Assembly: GCF_025666195.1 (NCBI RefSeq)
Contig: NZ_CP102592.1
Location: forward strand, 248,001-312,000
Direction: 5' to 3'
DNA length: 64,000 bases
Source of the DNA: Xanthomonas sp. CFBP 8443
GTDB lineage: Bacteria; Pseudomonadota; Gammaproteobacteria; Xanthomonadales; Xanthomonadaceae
The notes beneath the pieces were generated by a model. That model saw only the letters and a list, made by a program, of their open reading frames with translations, was not told where the DNA came from and searched no databases. A program made the translations under genes and the position numbers. This document shows, piece after piece, positions 20,775 through 29,467 of this stretch. Position 1 is the stretch's first letter. The number at the start of each line of letters is the position of its first letter.

Positions 20775-21737
20775 CTACTTCTGGGTCGGTGCGGCCGGTG
20801 CGGCGCGCCGCCGGCGCGCTTCCAGTGCGGCATAGCCGGCAGTCGCCAGCAGCAGCGGTCCCAGGTAGTAGAACGCGCGATAGGCGAGCAGGGCGGCGAG
20901 CAGTTGCGACTGCGGCACCTGGTGGCCGAGCATGGGCAGGAACACCGCCTCCATCACGCCGATGCCGGCGGGGATGTGGGCGATGGCCGAGGCGACCGCC
21001 GCCACCAGCAGCGTGCCGAGCACGGAGACGTAGTCCACGCCGGGCGGCATCAGCACGAACAGCAGCGTGCCCATCAGCGTCCAGTTGGCGGCGCCCAGCG
21101 CCAGCTGCAACACCGCCAGCGGCAGCGGCGGCAGATGCAGGGCGTGGCCGCGGACTTCGAGCGCGCGTCCGCGCGCCAGGTGGCACGCCAGCAAATAGCC
21201 GGCCACGGCCAGCAGCATCGCCGCGCCCAGCCACGGCAGGCTCGCGCCGCTCACCGGCCAGTGCGGCGGCGTGCGCAAGCGGCCGGAGGCGAACAGCGCG
21301 CCGGCCAGCAGCAGGTAGCCCATCCAGTTGGTGCCGATGGTGAAGGCGACGATGCGGCCGATGGTCCCCAGCCGCAGCCCCTCGCGTGCGTACAACCGAT
21401 AGCGGAAGCCCGCGCCGCCGACTAGCGCGCCGACATTGAGGCTGAAGGCGTAGGCGATGACCGCGATCGCCATCACCCGCGGCGTCGCCAGCGGGTGCCG
21501 GGTGTAGCGGCGTGCGCCCAGGTCGTAGCAGGCGTACAGCGCGTAGCTGGCCAGGGTCAGGCCGGCCGCCAGCGCCAGGGTGCCGCCGCCGTAGCCGGCC
21601 AGCGTCGCCCCGACCTGCGCCCAGTCCACCGAGCGTCCATAGCGCACCAGCAGGAACGCCACCAGCGCCAGGAACGCCAGGTACGCGATGCGGCGCACGC
21701 GGCGCCAGCGCCGGCTGCGGGCGGGCGCGGCCGTCAC
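20775..21737 (-). CDS. ybhN: YbhN-like UPF0104 membrane protein
   Basis: This 320-aa protein has about eight transmembrane segments and resembles the UPF0104/lysylphosphatidylglycerol-synthase transmembrane domain family (motifs AYAFSLNVGALVGGAGFRYR and AHIPAGIGVMEAVF). The GTG at 21737 overlaps the stop of clsB as GTGA, so the start is set by translational coupling; the frame is open further upstream within clsB. In E. coli the same genes form ybhP-clsB-ybhN. YbhN has been linked to envelope phospholipid homeostasis, but its biochemical activity is not established. Confidence 0.8.
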   Translation of the reverse strand: MTAAPARSRRWRRVRRIAYLAFLALVAFLLVRYGRSVDWAQVGATLAGYGGGTLALAAGLTLASYALYACYDLGARRYTRHPLATPRVMAIAVIAYAFSLNVGALVGGAGFRYRLYAREGLRLGTIGRIVAFTIGTNWMGYLLLAGALFASGRLRTPPHWPVSGASLPWLGAAMLLAVAGYLLACHLARGRALEVRGHALHLPPLPLAVLQLALGAANWTLMGTLLFVLMPPGVDYVSVLGTLLVAAVASAIAHIPAGIGVMEAVFLPMLGHQVPQSQLLAALLAYRAFYYLGPLLLATAGYAALEARRRRAAPAAPTQK

Positions 21738-22951
21738 GGCGACGGCCCACGGTGATGCGGCGGGCGCAGCAACGCCGTGCGCGGCGTGCGTGCGGGCAGG
21801 CGGCTGGCCCATTGCGGAAAATTGCGCAGCACATGGAACAGCACCGGGCGCAGCAACGGTTGCCAGAAGCGCCCCCGCGGCACGCTCGCCGGCTCGACCC
21901 GGCGGCAGTGCGTCTCCATCAGGCGGCGCAGGCAGCCGTGCAGTTCGCGCGCGAACGCCGCGTCGCGGATCAGCAGGTTGGCTTCCAGGTTGAGCGACAG
22001 GCTCAGCGGATCCAGGTTGCTGGAGCCCACCGTGCTCCATTCGCCGTCGATCACCGCCACCTTGCCGTGGAACGGGCGTTCGCAGTATTCGAAGATGTGC
22101 ACGCCCGCGTCCACCAGGTGGCGGTACAGGGCGCGCGCGGCGATCAGCGCCAGCGGGGTATCCGGCTGGCCCTGGAACAGCATGCACACCCTGACCCCGC
22201 GCCGGGCGGCGGCGCACAGGTCGCGCAGGAAGCCGTAGCCGGGGAAGAAGTACGCGTTGGCGATGACGATCTCGCGCCGCGCCTCACGGAAGGCCTGCCG
22301 GTAGGCGCGTTCGATGCTGCGCGAGCGGCGCCCGTTGTCGCGCGGCAGGAAGCACACCTCGGCAGGGCCGGCGGCGCGGTGCGGCTCCGGCAGTTCCTGC
22401 GGCTGCCAGCCCTCGCCGGTGCCGTGGGTCTGCATCGCGCGGCGCATGAACGAGACCATGTCCGCCACCACCGGGCCTTCGACTTCGACGGCGTAGTCCT
22501 GCTTGGCCTCCGGGCCGAAATCGGTCAGGTGATCGGCCGAATAGTTGATGCCGCCGACCATGCCGATCGTGCCGTCGACGACCAGCAGCTTGCGGTGCAT
22601 GCGCCGGAACACGTTGAGGCGGACGCCGAGCAGGGTCGGCTGGCGGTCGAACATGCGCAGTTCGACGCCGGCCTCGATCAGTTCGCGCACGAACTCCGGC
22701 GACAGGTCCGGCGAGCCGAACGCGTCCACCAGCAGGTGCACGCGCACGCCGCGCCGCGCCGCCGCGACCAGGCGCTCCTTGAGCGGAATGCCCACCTTGT
22801 CCTCGAACCAGATGAAGGTCTCCAGCAGCACTTCGTGCTGCGCGGCGTCGATGGCCGCGTAGACGCGCGCGAAGTAGACGTCGCCGTTCTCCAGCAGGCG
22901 CAGGCGGTGGCCCTGGCGCCAACGCGAATCGATCGCCCGCGACCGCTTCAC
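21734..22951 (-). CDS. clsB: Cardiolipin synthase B (PLD superfamily)
   Basis: This 405-aa protein has two PLD motifs, MHRKLLVVDG and FHGKVAVIDG, each HxK with the following Asp, and no N-terminal transmembrane segments, as in ClsB rather than ClsA. It starts MKRSRAIDSRWRQGHR from a GTG at 22951 that overlaps the upstream stop as GTGA, and it ends overlapping the next gene the same way. ClsB-type enzymes make cardiolipin and other phospholipids by transphosphatidylation. It is the middle gene of a tightly coupled three-gene operon. Confidence 0.9.
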   Translation of the reverse strand: MKRSRAIDSRWRQGHRLRLLENGDVYFARVYAAIDAAQHEVLLETFIWFEDKVGIPLKERLVAAARRGVRVHLLVDAFGSPDLSPEFVRELIEAGVELRMFDRQPTLLGVRLNVFRRMHRKLLVVDGTIGMVGGINYSADHLTDFGPEAKQDYAVEVEGPVVADMVSFMRRAMQTHGTGEGWQPQELPEPHRAAGPAEVCFLPRDNGRRSRSIERAYRQAFREARREIVIANAYFFPGYGFLRDLCAAARRGVRVCMLFQGQPDTPLALIAARALYRHLVDAGVHIFEYCERPFHGKVAVIDGEWSTVGSSNLDPLSLSLNLEANLLIRDAAFARELHGCLRRLMETHCRRVEPASVPRGRFWQPLLRPVLFHVLRNFPQWASRLPARTPRTALLRPPHHRGPSP

Positions 22952-23691
22952 AACGCGATCCTCGCCAGCAGCGGCGCGTGGTCGGACAGGTGCGACCACG
23001 GCCGCCCGGTCAGCACGCGTGCGGCGTCGATGCGCGCGTTGCGCAGGTAGATGCGGTCGACCGGCAGCAGCGGCCAGCGCGAGGGGAAGGTCCGCGCCAC
23101 CCGCCCATGCAGGTGATCGAAAGCTTCCACCAACCCGCAGCGGCGCAGCAGCCGATGGCCGCGCACGCGCCAGTCGTTGAAGTCGCCGGCCACGATCAGC
23201 GGCGCCTCCGGCGGGATCTCGTCGGACACGATGCCGCACAGCAGCCCGATCTGCTTGCGCCGGTGCGCCTCGCGCAGGCCCAGGTGCACGCAGACCGTAT
23301 GTACGTCGGCATCGAAACCGGGCACGCGCACCACGGCATGCAGCAGTCCGCGCTGTTCGTGGCCCTGTACCGACACGTCGCGGTTGACCGACGAGGCGAT
23401 CGGGAACCGCGACAGCATCGCGTTGCCGTGGTGGCCGTGCGGGTAGACCGCGTTGCGCCCGTAGGCGAACTGCGGCCACAGCGTATCGGCGAGGAACTCG
23501 TACTGGGTCTGCGCCGGCCAGTCGGCGTGCCGTCCCGCGTGCAGCGCGTGCTCGCCCAGCACCTCCTGCAGGAACACCATCTCGGCGGACACGGAGCGGA
23601 TCGCCTCGCGCAGTTCGGGCAGCACGAAACGGCGATTGAGCAGGTTGAAGCCCATGTGCACGTTGACGGTCAGCACGTTGATCGAGGGCAT
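22948..23691 (-). CDS. ybhP: YbhP-like endonuclease/exonuclease/phosphatase family protein
   Basis: This 247-aa protein has the EEP fold: LTVNVHMGF at the N-terminus, the catalytic Glu in FLQEVLG, VAGDFNDWR (Asp-x-Asn), and LSDHAPLLARI (Asp-His) at the end. All key residues are present. It is the first gene of the ybhP-clsB-ybhN unit. The substrate is unknown; a phosphodiester of lipid or nucleic-acid type fits the family, and the company of clsB favours a lipid role. Confidence 0.85.
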   Translation of the reverse strand: MPSINVLTVNVHMGFNLLNRRFVLPELREAIRSVSAEMVFLQEVLGEHALHAGRHADWPAQTQYEFLADTLWPQFAYGRNAVYPHGHHGNAMLSRFPIASSVNRDVSVQGHEQRGLLHAVVRVPGFDADVHTVCVHLGLREAHRRKQIGLLCGIVSDEIPPEAPLIVAGDFNDWRVRGHRLLRRCGLVEAFDHLHGRVARTFPSRWPLLPVDRIYLRNARIDAARVLTGRPWSHLSDHAPLLARIAL

Positions 23692-23919
23692 GCGCGATGC
23701 GGACGGAGAAAACCGTCCTCCATTCTGCCCACGCCGTGCGTGCGGCGCGTGAGGGCCATCATGTCGGCGCGACCGCCTGCAGGCGCGCGAGCGCCCGCCG
23801 CATGCACTCCAGCCAGGTCTGGCTTATCGTTCGGGCATGGAAGGAGACGGCAGAATGCGCGAGAGCAGTGAAGTTCGGAAGGGGGCCAGGGCGCATCTGC
23901 CGGTTCGCGCGGTGTGCCC

Positions 23920-25473
23920 ATGACCTGGCGACGCCTGTTCGCCTCCCGCGTGCGGGTGCGCCAGGTGGCGTCGGAGGCGGTGCCGCCGGCGCCCGAGGAA
24001 TTGATCTTGCGCAGGCTGCAGGGGCTTGCCGCATGGGACGCGGCGGATGCGCAGCCGCAGGATGCCTCCACCTTCCTGCGTAGCGTGCCGGCGCAGAAAC
24101 TGTTCGATGTCGACGAATCACTGCGTAGGGCGCGCGGCCCGTCCTGCCCGGGATGGTCGACGCACGCGCTCGAGCGCATAGAGATGGCCGGGATGCCCGA
24201 TTCCGCACGCCAGTCGCTGCTGTTCCTGGCATGCGCCGACGGCGATGGCCGGATCCGGCACGCGGCGTTGCGCACGCTGCCTGCGTTTCCCGGCTACCTG
24301 GCGCTGGCGGCCGCCCTGATCCGGTGTTCCGATTGGGTCGAAAATGTGCGCGCAACGGCGCAGGCGACCACGGAGCGGTTGCTGCAAGGGTGTCGGGGCG
24401 AGGACGTGGTCGCGCTCTGGCCGCTGGTGCTCAGGCTGCGCGCGCGCGAGCGCGTCTCGCAGCAGTGGTTTAGCGACCAGGTCGACGCCTGGATGCTTCA
24501 GGAGCCGTCGCGGCCATGGCTGCACGCGCTGATCGGACATCCGCGCGCCCAGGTGCGGGCCTGGGCGATCCGGCGCTGTCTGGACGCGGGCATCCGGTTC
24601 GACGCCGACCTGCTGGCGTTGGCCATGCGCGATCCCGATCCCGGGATCGCGTTGCACGCCTTGCGTCACGCCCAGCGCCGCTGCGATGCCACGCGTACGC
24701 GCGCGCTTGCCGACATCGGAGTGTGCGCCGCGCATCCGCTGGTCCGGCGCGAATCGCTGCGTGCGCTGTCGCAGATGCAGGGCGCGTTGCCGCGCGAGCA
24801 GGTGCTTGCCGCGCTCTGCGATGCCGCCGCCGGCGTTCGCTCGCTGGGCGTGTTCCTCCTGCGCGACCGCCATGCGGAAGAGCCTGCAGCGCATTGGCGT
24901 GCTGTCCTGGACAGCGACGCGTCGCGGCCGACCGTGGGCGCGCTGGCGGCACTGGCGGATCACGGGCGGCCGGAAGACGAGGCGCGCATGCGCCGCTGGC
25001 TGGGCGGCCCTAGCAGCCTGGTGCGCTCGCTTGCGCTGCGCGGCCTGATCAAGGCCGGCGGGCAGTTGAGCGACGCGCAGTTCGCGGCGTTCGTCGCCAG
25101 CGGTGGCAATCGTGCAGTCGGCATGCTTGTTCGTTACGTCCGCACCGGCGATGTGCCGGTCGACGTCGAGCGAATCGCTGCCGTCGTGTGTTCCCCCGCA
25201 AGCACCGAGGACGCGCGCCACACGCTGCGCGGGGTCGTGGCGGCGCTGGAGCATTGGACATGGCTCGCGCTTGTGCTGGAGTTTGCCTCAACCGACGGAC
25301 CTGCGAGACAATGGTGGCGGCAGGCCATCGCCGATTGGGCAGCCCGCGGCGACGTCTATGCGCCGCTCGGCCCCCATCGTCGCCTCACGTTGCTGGATGC
25401 GCTGGAGGCACGCCGCGAGGAGATGCCGCTGGAGACCTACACGGTCATCGGTGCCGCCATCGGGCGGCACTGA
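23920..25473 (+). CDS. HEAT-repeat-like protein, function unknown
   Basis: This 517-aa protein is almost wholly alpha-helical, with repeated patterns such as DGRIRHAALRTLPAF, HPRAQVRAWAIRRCL and DPDPGIALHALRHA, which look like HEAT/PBS-lyase-type repeats. It has no signal peptide or transmembrane segment. The start at 23920 is preferred; a GTG two codons upstream is possible. Such scaffolds mediate protein contacts, and no specific function can be given. The protein appears intact. Confidence 0.7.
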   Translation: MTWRRLFASRVRVRQVASEAVPPAPEELILRRLQGLAAWDAADAQPQDASTFLRSVPAQKLFDVDESLRRARGPSCPGWSTHALERIEMAGMPDSARQSLLFLACADGDGRIRHAALRTLPAFPGYLALAAALIRCSDWVENVRATAQATTERLLQGCRGEDVVALWPLVLRLRARERVSQQWFSDQVDAWMLQEPSRPWLHALIGHPRAQVRAWAIRRCLDAGIRFDADLLALAMRDPDPGIALHALRHAQRRCDATRTRALADIGVCAAHPLVRRESLRALSQMQGALPREQVLAALCDAAAGVRSLGVFLLRDRHAEEPAAHWRAVLDSDASRPTVGALAALADHGRPEDEARMRRWLGGPSSLVRSLALRGLIKAGGQLSDAQFAAFVASGGNRAVGMLVRYVRTGDVPVDVERIAAVVCSPASTEDARHTLRGVVAALEHWTWLALVLEFASTDGPARQWWRQAIADWAARGDVYAPLGPHRRLTLLDALEARREEMPLETYTVIGAAIGRH

Positions 25474-25757
25474 TGCGCCGCCTGGCCCGCCTGGCGATGC
25501 GGGCGATCCGATGCGCAGCGACTGCGGCGGCTTTTGGATCGTCGGGTGGCATGCGCCAGATGCGGTTGCGCCCGCAGACGTCATTGCTGGTGTTCTCAAG
25601 GTCGTTCATGCACCCATCGCCTCATTGGGTTATGCATTGCGCAGCCAGCGGATATCGCTCAGGTCTTTCACCTGTTTGACGAGAGATGTCGCCTCCCAGC
25701 AATTAATCAGGGCAGAGCATTTTCCAATGTCGTGATCTTAAAGCCATTTATTTTCTA
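25474..25757. other. Transition into an AT-richer islet, no supported gene
   Basis: Base composition falls sharply from about 25600, with AT-rich runs such as ATTTATTTTCTATTATC before 25758. Short open frames exist but none looks like a protein. This may be the left part of a small horizontally acquired segment. Confidence 0.4.
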
Positions 25758-26087
25758 TTATCTGACGTGCATGGCCTCAATTTTTATCCAAGTGCCGACA
25801 CATTTGCCCATTGTGACCAAAGTGACATTGGATTTGCTGGTATACGCCGACAAAATTGCGGCCTTAACGATCGGATCGGCGGTAGTGGCGACCCCAGCCC
25901 ATGGGTTGCTGGAAACTCCGCAATTATTTGTGGTATTTGAGTTGGGCAGCCCGTTGTCTAATTTTAGGGCGATCTGTCCGTCTGGATGGGCGTAGATCTC
26001 GACGATCTTTCCCGAATCGTCAGCAGCCATGGCTGCTGACGATGTCAATGCAAGGGCTGAAAGGAAAAAGCTCGTTACAGTTTTCAT
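25758..26087 (-). CDS. Small secreted protein, unknown function
   Basis: This 109-aa protein has a clear signal peptide (MKTVTSFFLSALALTSSAAMA, cleavage after residue 21). The mature part is about 88 residues with two cysteines (NNCGV and GKCVG) that could form a disulphide, and a C-terminus GTWIKIEAMHVR that looks like a beta strand. Codon use is clearly AT-richer than in neighbours (Ser, Asn, Lys, Ile-rich). GGGGAA just upstream of the ATG can act as Shine-Dalgarno. I do not recognise the family. It is probably acquired. Confidence 0.65.
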   Translation of the reverse strand: MKTVTSFFLSALALTSSAAMAADDSGKIVEIYAHPDGQIALKLDNGLPNSNTTNNCGVSSNPWAGVATTADPIVKAAILSAYTSKSNVTLVTMGKCVGTWIKIEAMHVR

Positions 26088-26337
26088 TGAATTCCCCTGT
26101 TATTTTCAATGTCTGAATATGCGATATTGCAGCCCTCAAATTGCCATTCAAGCGCAATTTAACAATGCCATTCTCGGCGGCGTGCCCACGCCGATAGAAT
26201 GCACGCGCCTTGGCGCTAAGTTGGAGACGGCGGCAATGGCGGCGACGATGCCACGCGAGACGAACTGGGAATTATCCGATTGGATTACTTCCGGTTGGCG
26301 CCCGTGCGTTGATTTGTAGCAACCCCGTGACGAAATA

Positions 26338-26619
26338 CTAAGGCCAGTCTTGCTGCGCCACAAGTAGGGCGATGCTGTCTTTGTACGCCTTGGAGCGAGC
26401 TACCCTATGCGCGTGCGAAATGCCCGATGATCCAACCGGCGCGGAGATATACGGCGAGAGGAGCAAGAATTTCCGTCTAACGGCATAAATTGCGCCGTGT
26501 GCGATCCGGTCGGCACCTAGCTGAGATACGCGCAAGGCAATGAACCGACCATCTGGCCGACGCTTACCGGCGAGCAGATTGGCGCGAACCTGCTGCGTAT
26601 GGTTCTCTTGCTGGGGCAT
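26338..26619 (-). CDS. Hypothetical small protein
   Basis: A possible 93-aa basic protein begins MPQQENHTQQVRANLLAGK. It has no signal peptide or recognised motif. Composition is intermediate between the AT-rich islet and the GC-rich flank. It could be a remnant of a mobile-element or regulatory gene. Support is only the open frame and plausible residue mix. Confidence 0.3.
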   Translation of the reverse strand: MPQQENHTQQVRANLLAGKRRPDGRFIALRVSQLGADRIAHGAIYAVRRKFLLLSPYISAPVGSSGISHAHRVARSKAYKDSIALLVAQQDWP

Positions 26620-26636
26620 ACCGCCGAAGGCGTGCC

Positions 26637-26933
26637 TCACTCCTTCAGCGTGCCGTCGCTCGGGTCCGTGGCGGCATACATGGAGGAGTGCAGTTCGGCG
26701 TCGTGCGGGTGGCGCAGCGCTTCGCGGACCTGTTCGGGCAGCCGCTCCACGGCGAGGAGCACCTTGCCGGAGTGCACGTCCTTCACTGCGTCCAGCGGCA
26801 GCACGAAGTCGCCGCCGTTCTGGATGTTGACGACGAATTCCCCGGACTCGGTGCGCACCTCGCGCACGGCGCCGACGCCGAGTTCGCCATCGACGACGAA
26901 CACCATCTGCCCCACTTCCACTCGCTCTGACAT
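26637..26933 (-). CDS. DUF2171/PRC-barrel-like small protein
   Basis: This 98-aa protein begins MSERVEVGQMVFVVDGELGVG. The pattern V-G-x-V-x-x-V, then NIQNGGDFVLPLDAVKDVHSGKVLL, resembles small beta-barrel PRC/DUF2171 proteins, which are often found in stress-related regions. The function is unknown. The start at 26933 lies on a clear ATG. It is the first good GC-rich gene right of the AT-rich islet. Confidence 0.65.
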   Translation of the reverse strand: MSERVEVGQMVFVVDGELGVGAVREVRTESGEFVVNIQNGGDFVLPLDAVKDVHSGKVLLAVERLPEQVREALRHPHDAELHSSMYAATDPSDGTLKE

Positions 26934-27068
26934 CGCGCACCGCCTTGTTGGGAGAAAGCGTCCGCATGGGCCTGGGCTGCTGCGCGCATGCCAGCGGACA
27001 CGGCGCATGATGCGGCGCGGTGTCGTCGAGGAGGGGTGAATGCGCACCACGCCATCGCGCGTCGCCGC

Positions 27069-27941
27069 TCAGCGCGCGGCGACCAGGGCTTCGGCCGGCA
27101 GTGCGGCGGAACGGCCGCTCAGGCGTTCGAACTCGCCGACGTCGTGCGAGCAGAACATCGTGACCGCGCCGGCGTGCTGCCGGTTCAGGTCGCGCAGGCG
27201 GCGCTGGTTGTGCAGGCGCGACCTGCGGTCCTTCTCCATCATCCATTGGTAGAAACGCAGGCCGGGCGTGCAGTGCGGCCGCAGCGGATCCATCTCTCCG
27301 GGATGAAAGTAGGCGTCGCCGGCCAGCAGGTGCCAGCGTCCGTCGCTGCGCACGGCCACGCCGGCATGACCGAAGGTGTGCCCGGGCAACGGTACCAGCA
27401 GGATCTCCGGCGGCAACCCGTGCAGGACGCGGATGCAGTCGAAACCCATCCATGGGTCGCCTTCCGCGGCGGGATAGGTGCGCCAGCGCGAACGATCGGT
27501 CCATTGCTGGGGACGGAAACGCTGGCGGTCCAGCCACGTCGCCTGGCGCAGGGCGTGGTCGCGCTCGCTGGTGAGCAGATGCACCTGCGCGTGCGGAAAA
27601 TCGTCCAGGCCGCCGGCGTGATCGAAATCCAGGTGGGTCAGCACGATGTGGCGCACGTCGCGCGGATCGAAGCCCAGCCGCTGGATCTGCCGGATCGCGG
27701 TCATCTCCTCGCGGAACTCGGGTCGCACCAGGCCCAGAAAGAACGCGCTGAGGCGGCTGCGCGGATCGGCCACGTCGCGCAGGCCGAACCCGGTGTCGAC
27801 CAGCACCAGGCTGTCGCCGGTTTCGATCAGCAGGCAATGGCAGGTCAGGTGGCCGCGCTGCAGGATGCTCGCGCTGCGTCCATCCATCAAGCGGCCGCCG
27901 AGCGGGCAGGTGGAGATGCAATTCAGATGATGCAGGCGCAT
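27069..27941 (-). CDS. MBL-fold metallo-hydrolase
   Basis: This 290-aa metallo-beta-lactamase-fold enzyme carries the metal-binding motif HLDFDH at residues 103-108 (HxDxDH), then PGHTFGHAG and AGDAYF further on, and a C-terminal CSHD. It has no signal peptide, so it is cytoplasmic. The overall pattern is close to lactonase-like MBL proteins, but a specific substrate such as an acyl-homoserine lactone cannot be claimed. The start at 27941 gives MRLHHLNCIS. It is divergent from the acetyltransferase gene. Confidence 0.85.
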   Translation of the reverse strand: MRLHHLNCISTCPLGGRLMDGRSASILQRGHLTCHCLLIETGDSLVLVDTGFGLRDVADPRSRLSAFFLGLVRPEFREEMTAIRQIQRLGFDPRDVRHIVLTHLDFDHAGGLDDFPHAQVHLLTSERDHALRQATWLDRQRFRPQQWTDRSRWRTYPAAEGDPWMGFDCIRVLHGLPPEILLVPLPGHTFGHAGVAVRSDGRWHLLAGDAYFHPGEMDPLRPHCTPGLRFYQWMMEKDRRSRLHNQRRLRDLNRQHAGAVTMFCSHDVGEFERLSGRSAALPAEALVAAR

Positions 27942-28248
27942 CGCTGATCCTCGCCACGGCGGTCCAGCGTTGCAGGGGGACGGTGGTGGCCGGGTGACCC
28001 GGGCGTCAACGGCACGTTGTCGCCCGGCAGTGCAACTGACCGGCTGCCAAGCCGGGCCAGCGGACGGCAATTCGCCAGCCGTGCCGGCGACGTGCAGCGG
28101 TCGCCGCGGCACACGTGCGGTGCGGCCGGGCAGCGCGATACGCCAGTGCGGTTTCGTGCCGCGGCGCTGACGCGTCGCCATCGGCGGATGGCTCGCCATC
28201 GCTGCCAATGCGATGATCCGTCTCTTCCAGACCAAGCGGGAGCGCACG
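27942..28248. other. Divergent intergenic region
   Basis: These 307 GC-rich bases lie between the MBL and acetyltransferase genes. Both promoters must be here, but I could not pick out convincing -35/-10 elements. No REP and no gene were seen. Confidence 0.35.
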
Positions 28249-28815
28249 ATGCGCAGCGAAAAAGACAAGATGCTGGCCGGCGAGCCGTATCGCCCCGGCG
28301 ATGCGCAGCTGCAGGCCGACCAGGCCGCGGCCAAGACATGGATGGTGCGCTACAACGCGGCGCTGGCCGAATCGCCGGCGCAGCGGCACGCGCTGCTGGG
28401 CGAGCAGTTGGGCGCGGTCGGGCGCGGCGCGGTGGTGCGGCCGCCGTTCCATTGCGACTACGGCTACAACATCCACTTGGGCGAGGACGTGTTCCTCAAT
28501 TTCAACTGCGTGATCCTGGACGTGGCGCCGGTGCGGATCGGCGACGGCACGCAGATCGGGCCGGCGGTGCAGCTGTATGCCGCCGATCATCCGCGCGATG
28601 CGGCGCAGCGCGCGGCCGGACTCGAACTCGGGCGGCCGCTGACGATCGGCCGCAACGTCTGGATCGGCGGCGGCGCGATCGTGCTGCCCGGGGTCACGAT
28701 CGGCGACGACGCGGTGATCGGCGCCGGCAGCGTGGTCACCCGCGACGTGCCGGCCGGCGCACGCGTGGCCGGCAATCCGGCGCGGCCGTTGGCGCCGCAA
28801 CCGCCGGGAAATTGA
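28249..28815 (+). CDS. Sugar O-acetyltransferase (maltose/NodL-type, left-handed beta-helix)
   Basis: This 188-aa protein has the N-terminal Mac domain ([14 protein letters not shown]) and a hexapeptide-repeat beta-helix, with [21 protein letters not shown] shortened to FHCDYG..NI.LG as the family signature. The catalytic His is in AADHPRDA. It uses acetyl-CoA to acetylate a sugar; maltose/galactoside-type acceptors are typical. The start at 28249 follows GGGAG at 28238-28242. The universal stress gene comes next on the same strand (78-base gap). Confidence 0.9.
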   Translation: MRSEKDKMLAGEPYRPGDAQLQADQAAAKTWMVRYNAALAESPAQRHALLGEQLGAVGRGAVVRPPFHCDYGYNIHLGEDVFLNFNCVILDVAPVRIGDGTQIGPAVQLYAADHPRDAAQRAAGLELGRPLTIGRNVWIGGGAIVLPGVTIGDDAVIGAGSVVTRDVPAGARVAGNPARPLAPQPPGN

Positions 28816-28893
28816 TCCGGGTCAAGGCGCGGGATCCGCGCCGGGTGTGCAATGTGCCGGTGCCGCCGCGGGCGGCGTTACCGGAGCACGCAC

Positions 28894-29340
28894 ATGTACC
28901 AGCGCATCCTGATCGCAATCGATGGTTCCGAATTGTCCGCCAAGGGCTTGCAGCAGGGCCTGGCGCTGGCCGCCAGGCTCGGCGCGGAAGTGGATATCGT
29001 CACCGTGTCCGAGCCCTGGGCGATGGGCATGTACGACGCGATGGGCTGGAGCGTGGGCTACGAGGCCACGCCCGAATACCGCCAGGACCGGGAAGAAGGC
29101 GCGCAGAAGATCCTGGCGCCGGCGCTCGCCGCCGCCGAGGCCACCGGCGTGACCGCGCATGGCTGCCATGTGCTCGATCGCTACCCGGCCGAAGGCATCA
29201 TCGACATCGCCACCTCGCACCGCAGCGACCTGATCGTGATGACCTCGCACGGTCGCCGTGGCATGAGCCGGGTACTGCTCGGCAGCCAGACCGCCGAGGT
29301 GCTGGCGCGCAGCCAGGTGCCGGTGCTGGTGATCCGCTGA
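28894..29340 (+). CDS. Universal stress protein (UspA family)
   Basis: This 148-aa protein starts YQRILIAIDGSELSAKGLQQ and has the C-terminal nucleotide-binding pattern G-x2-G-x9-G-S (SHGRRGMSRVLLGSQTAEVL), so it probably binds ATP. The full family length is present. Such proteins respond to growth arrest and stress. GGAG at 28882-28885 lies about eight bases before the ATG. It is followed by a REP pair. Confidence 0.92.
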   Translation: MYQRILIAIDGSELSAKGLQQGLALAARLGAEVDIVTVSEPWAMGMYDAMGWSVGYEATPEYRQDREEGAQKILAPALAAAEATGVTAHGCHVLDRYPAEGIIDIATSHRSDLIVMTSHGRRGMSRVLLGSQTAEVLARSQVPVLVIR

Positions 29341-29369
29341 GATTGGACACGTGCCGGCGGCGGCGCCTC

Positions 29370-29457
29370 CTGCAGGAGCGGCTTCAGCCGCGACAGGATC
29401 TTGCCGGGAACGGTCGCGCGGGGAAGGTGTCGGTCGCGGCTGAAGCCGCTCCTACAG
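29370..29457. repeat. REP pair
   Basis: The forward REP (29370-29394, with CTGCAGG instead of CTGTAGG) and the reverse REP (29433-29457) lie between the converging usp and araC genes. The pair marks the left edge of the T6SS locus. Confidence 0.9.
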
Positions 29458-29467
29458 GGAGCGGCGG

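Noticed and set aside
25511..25735. Small plus-strand frame starting near 25511
   Set aside because: It crosses the composition boundary and has no ribosome site or recognisable protein pattern.
26256..26268. GAGACGAACTGGG, a partial match to the T6SS-associated motif
   Set aside because: Only the first eight bases match, and no T6SS gene is nearby.
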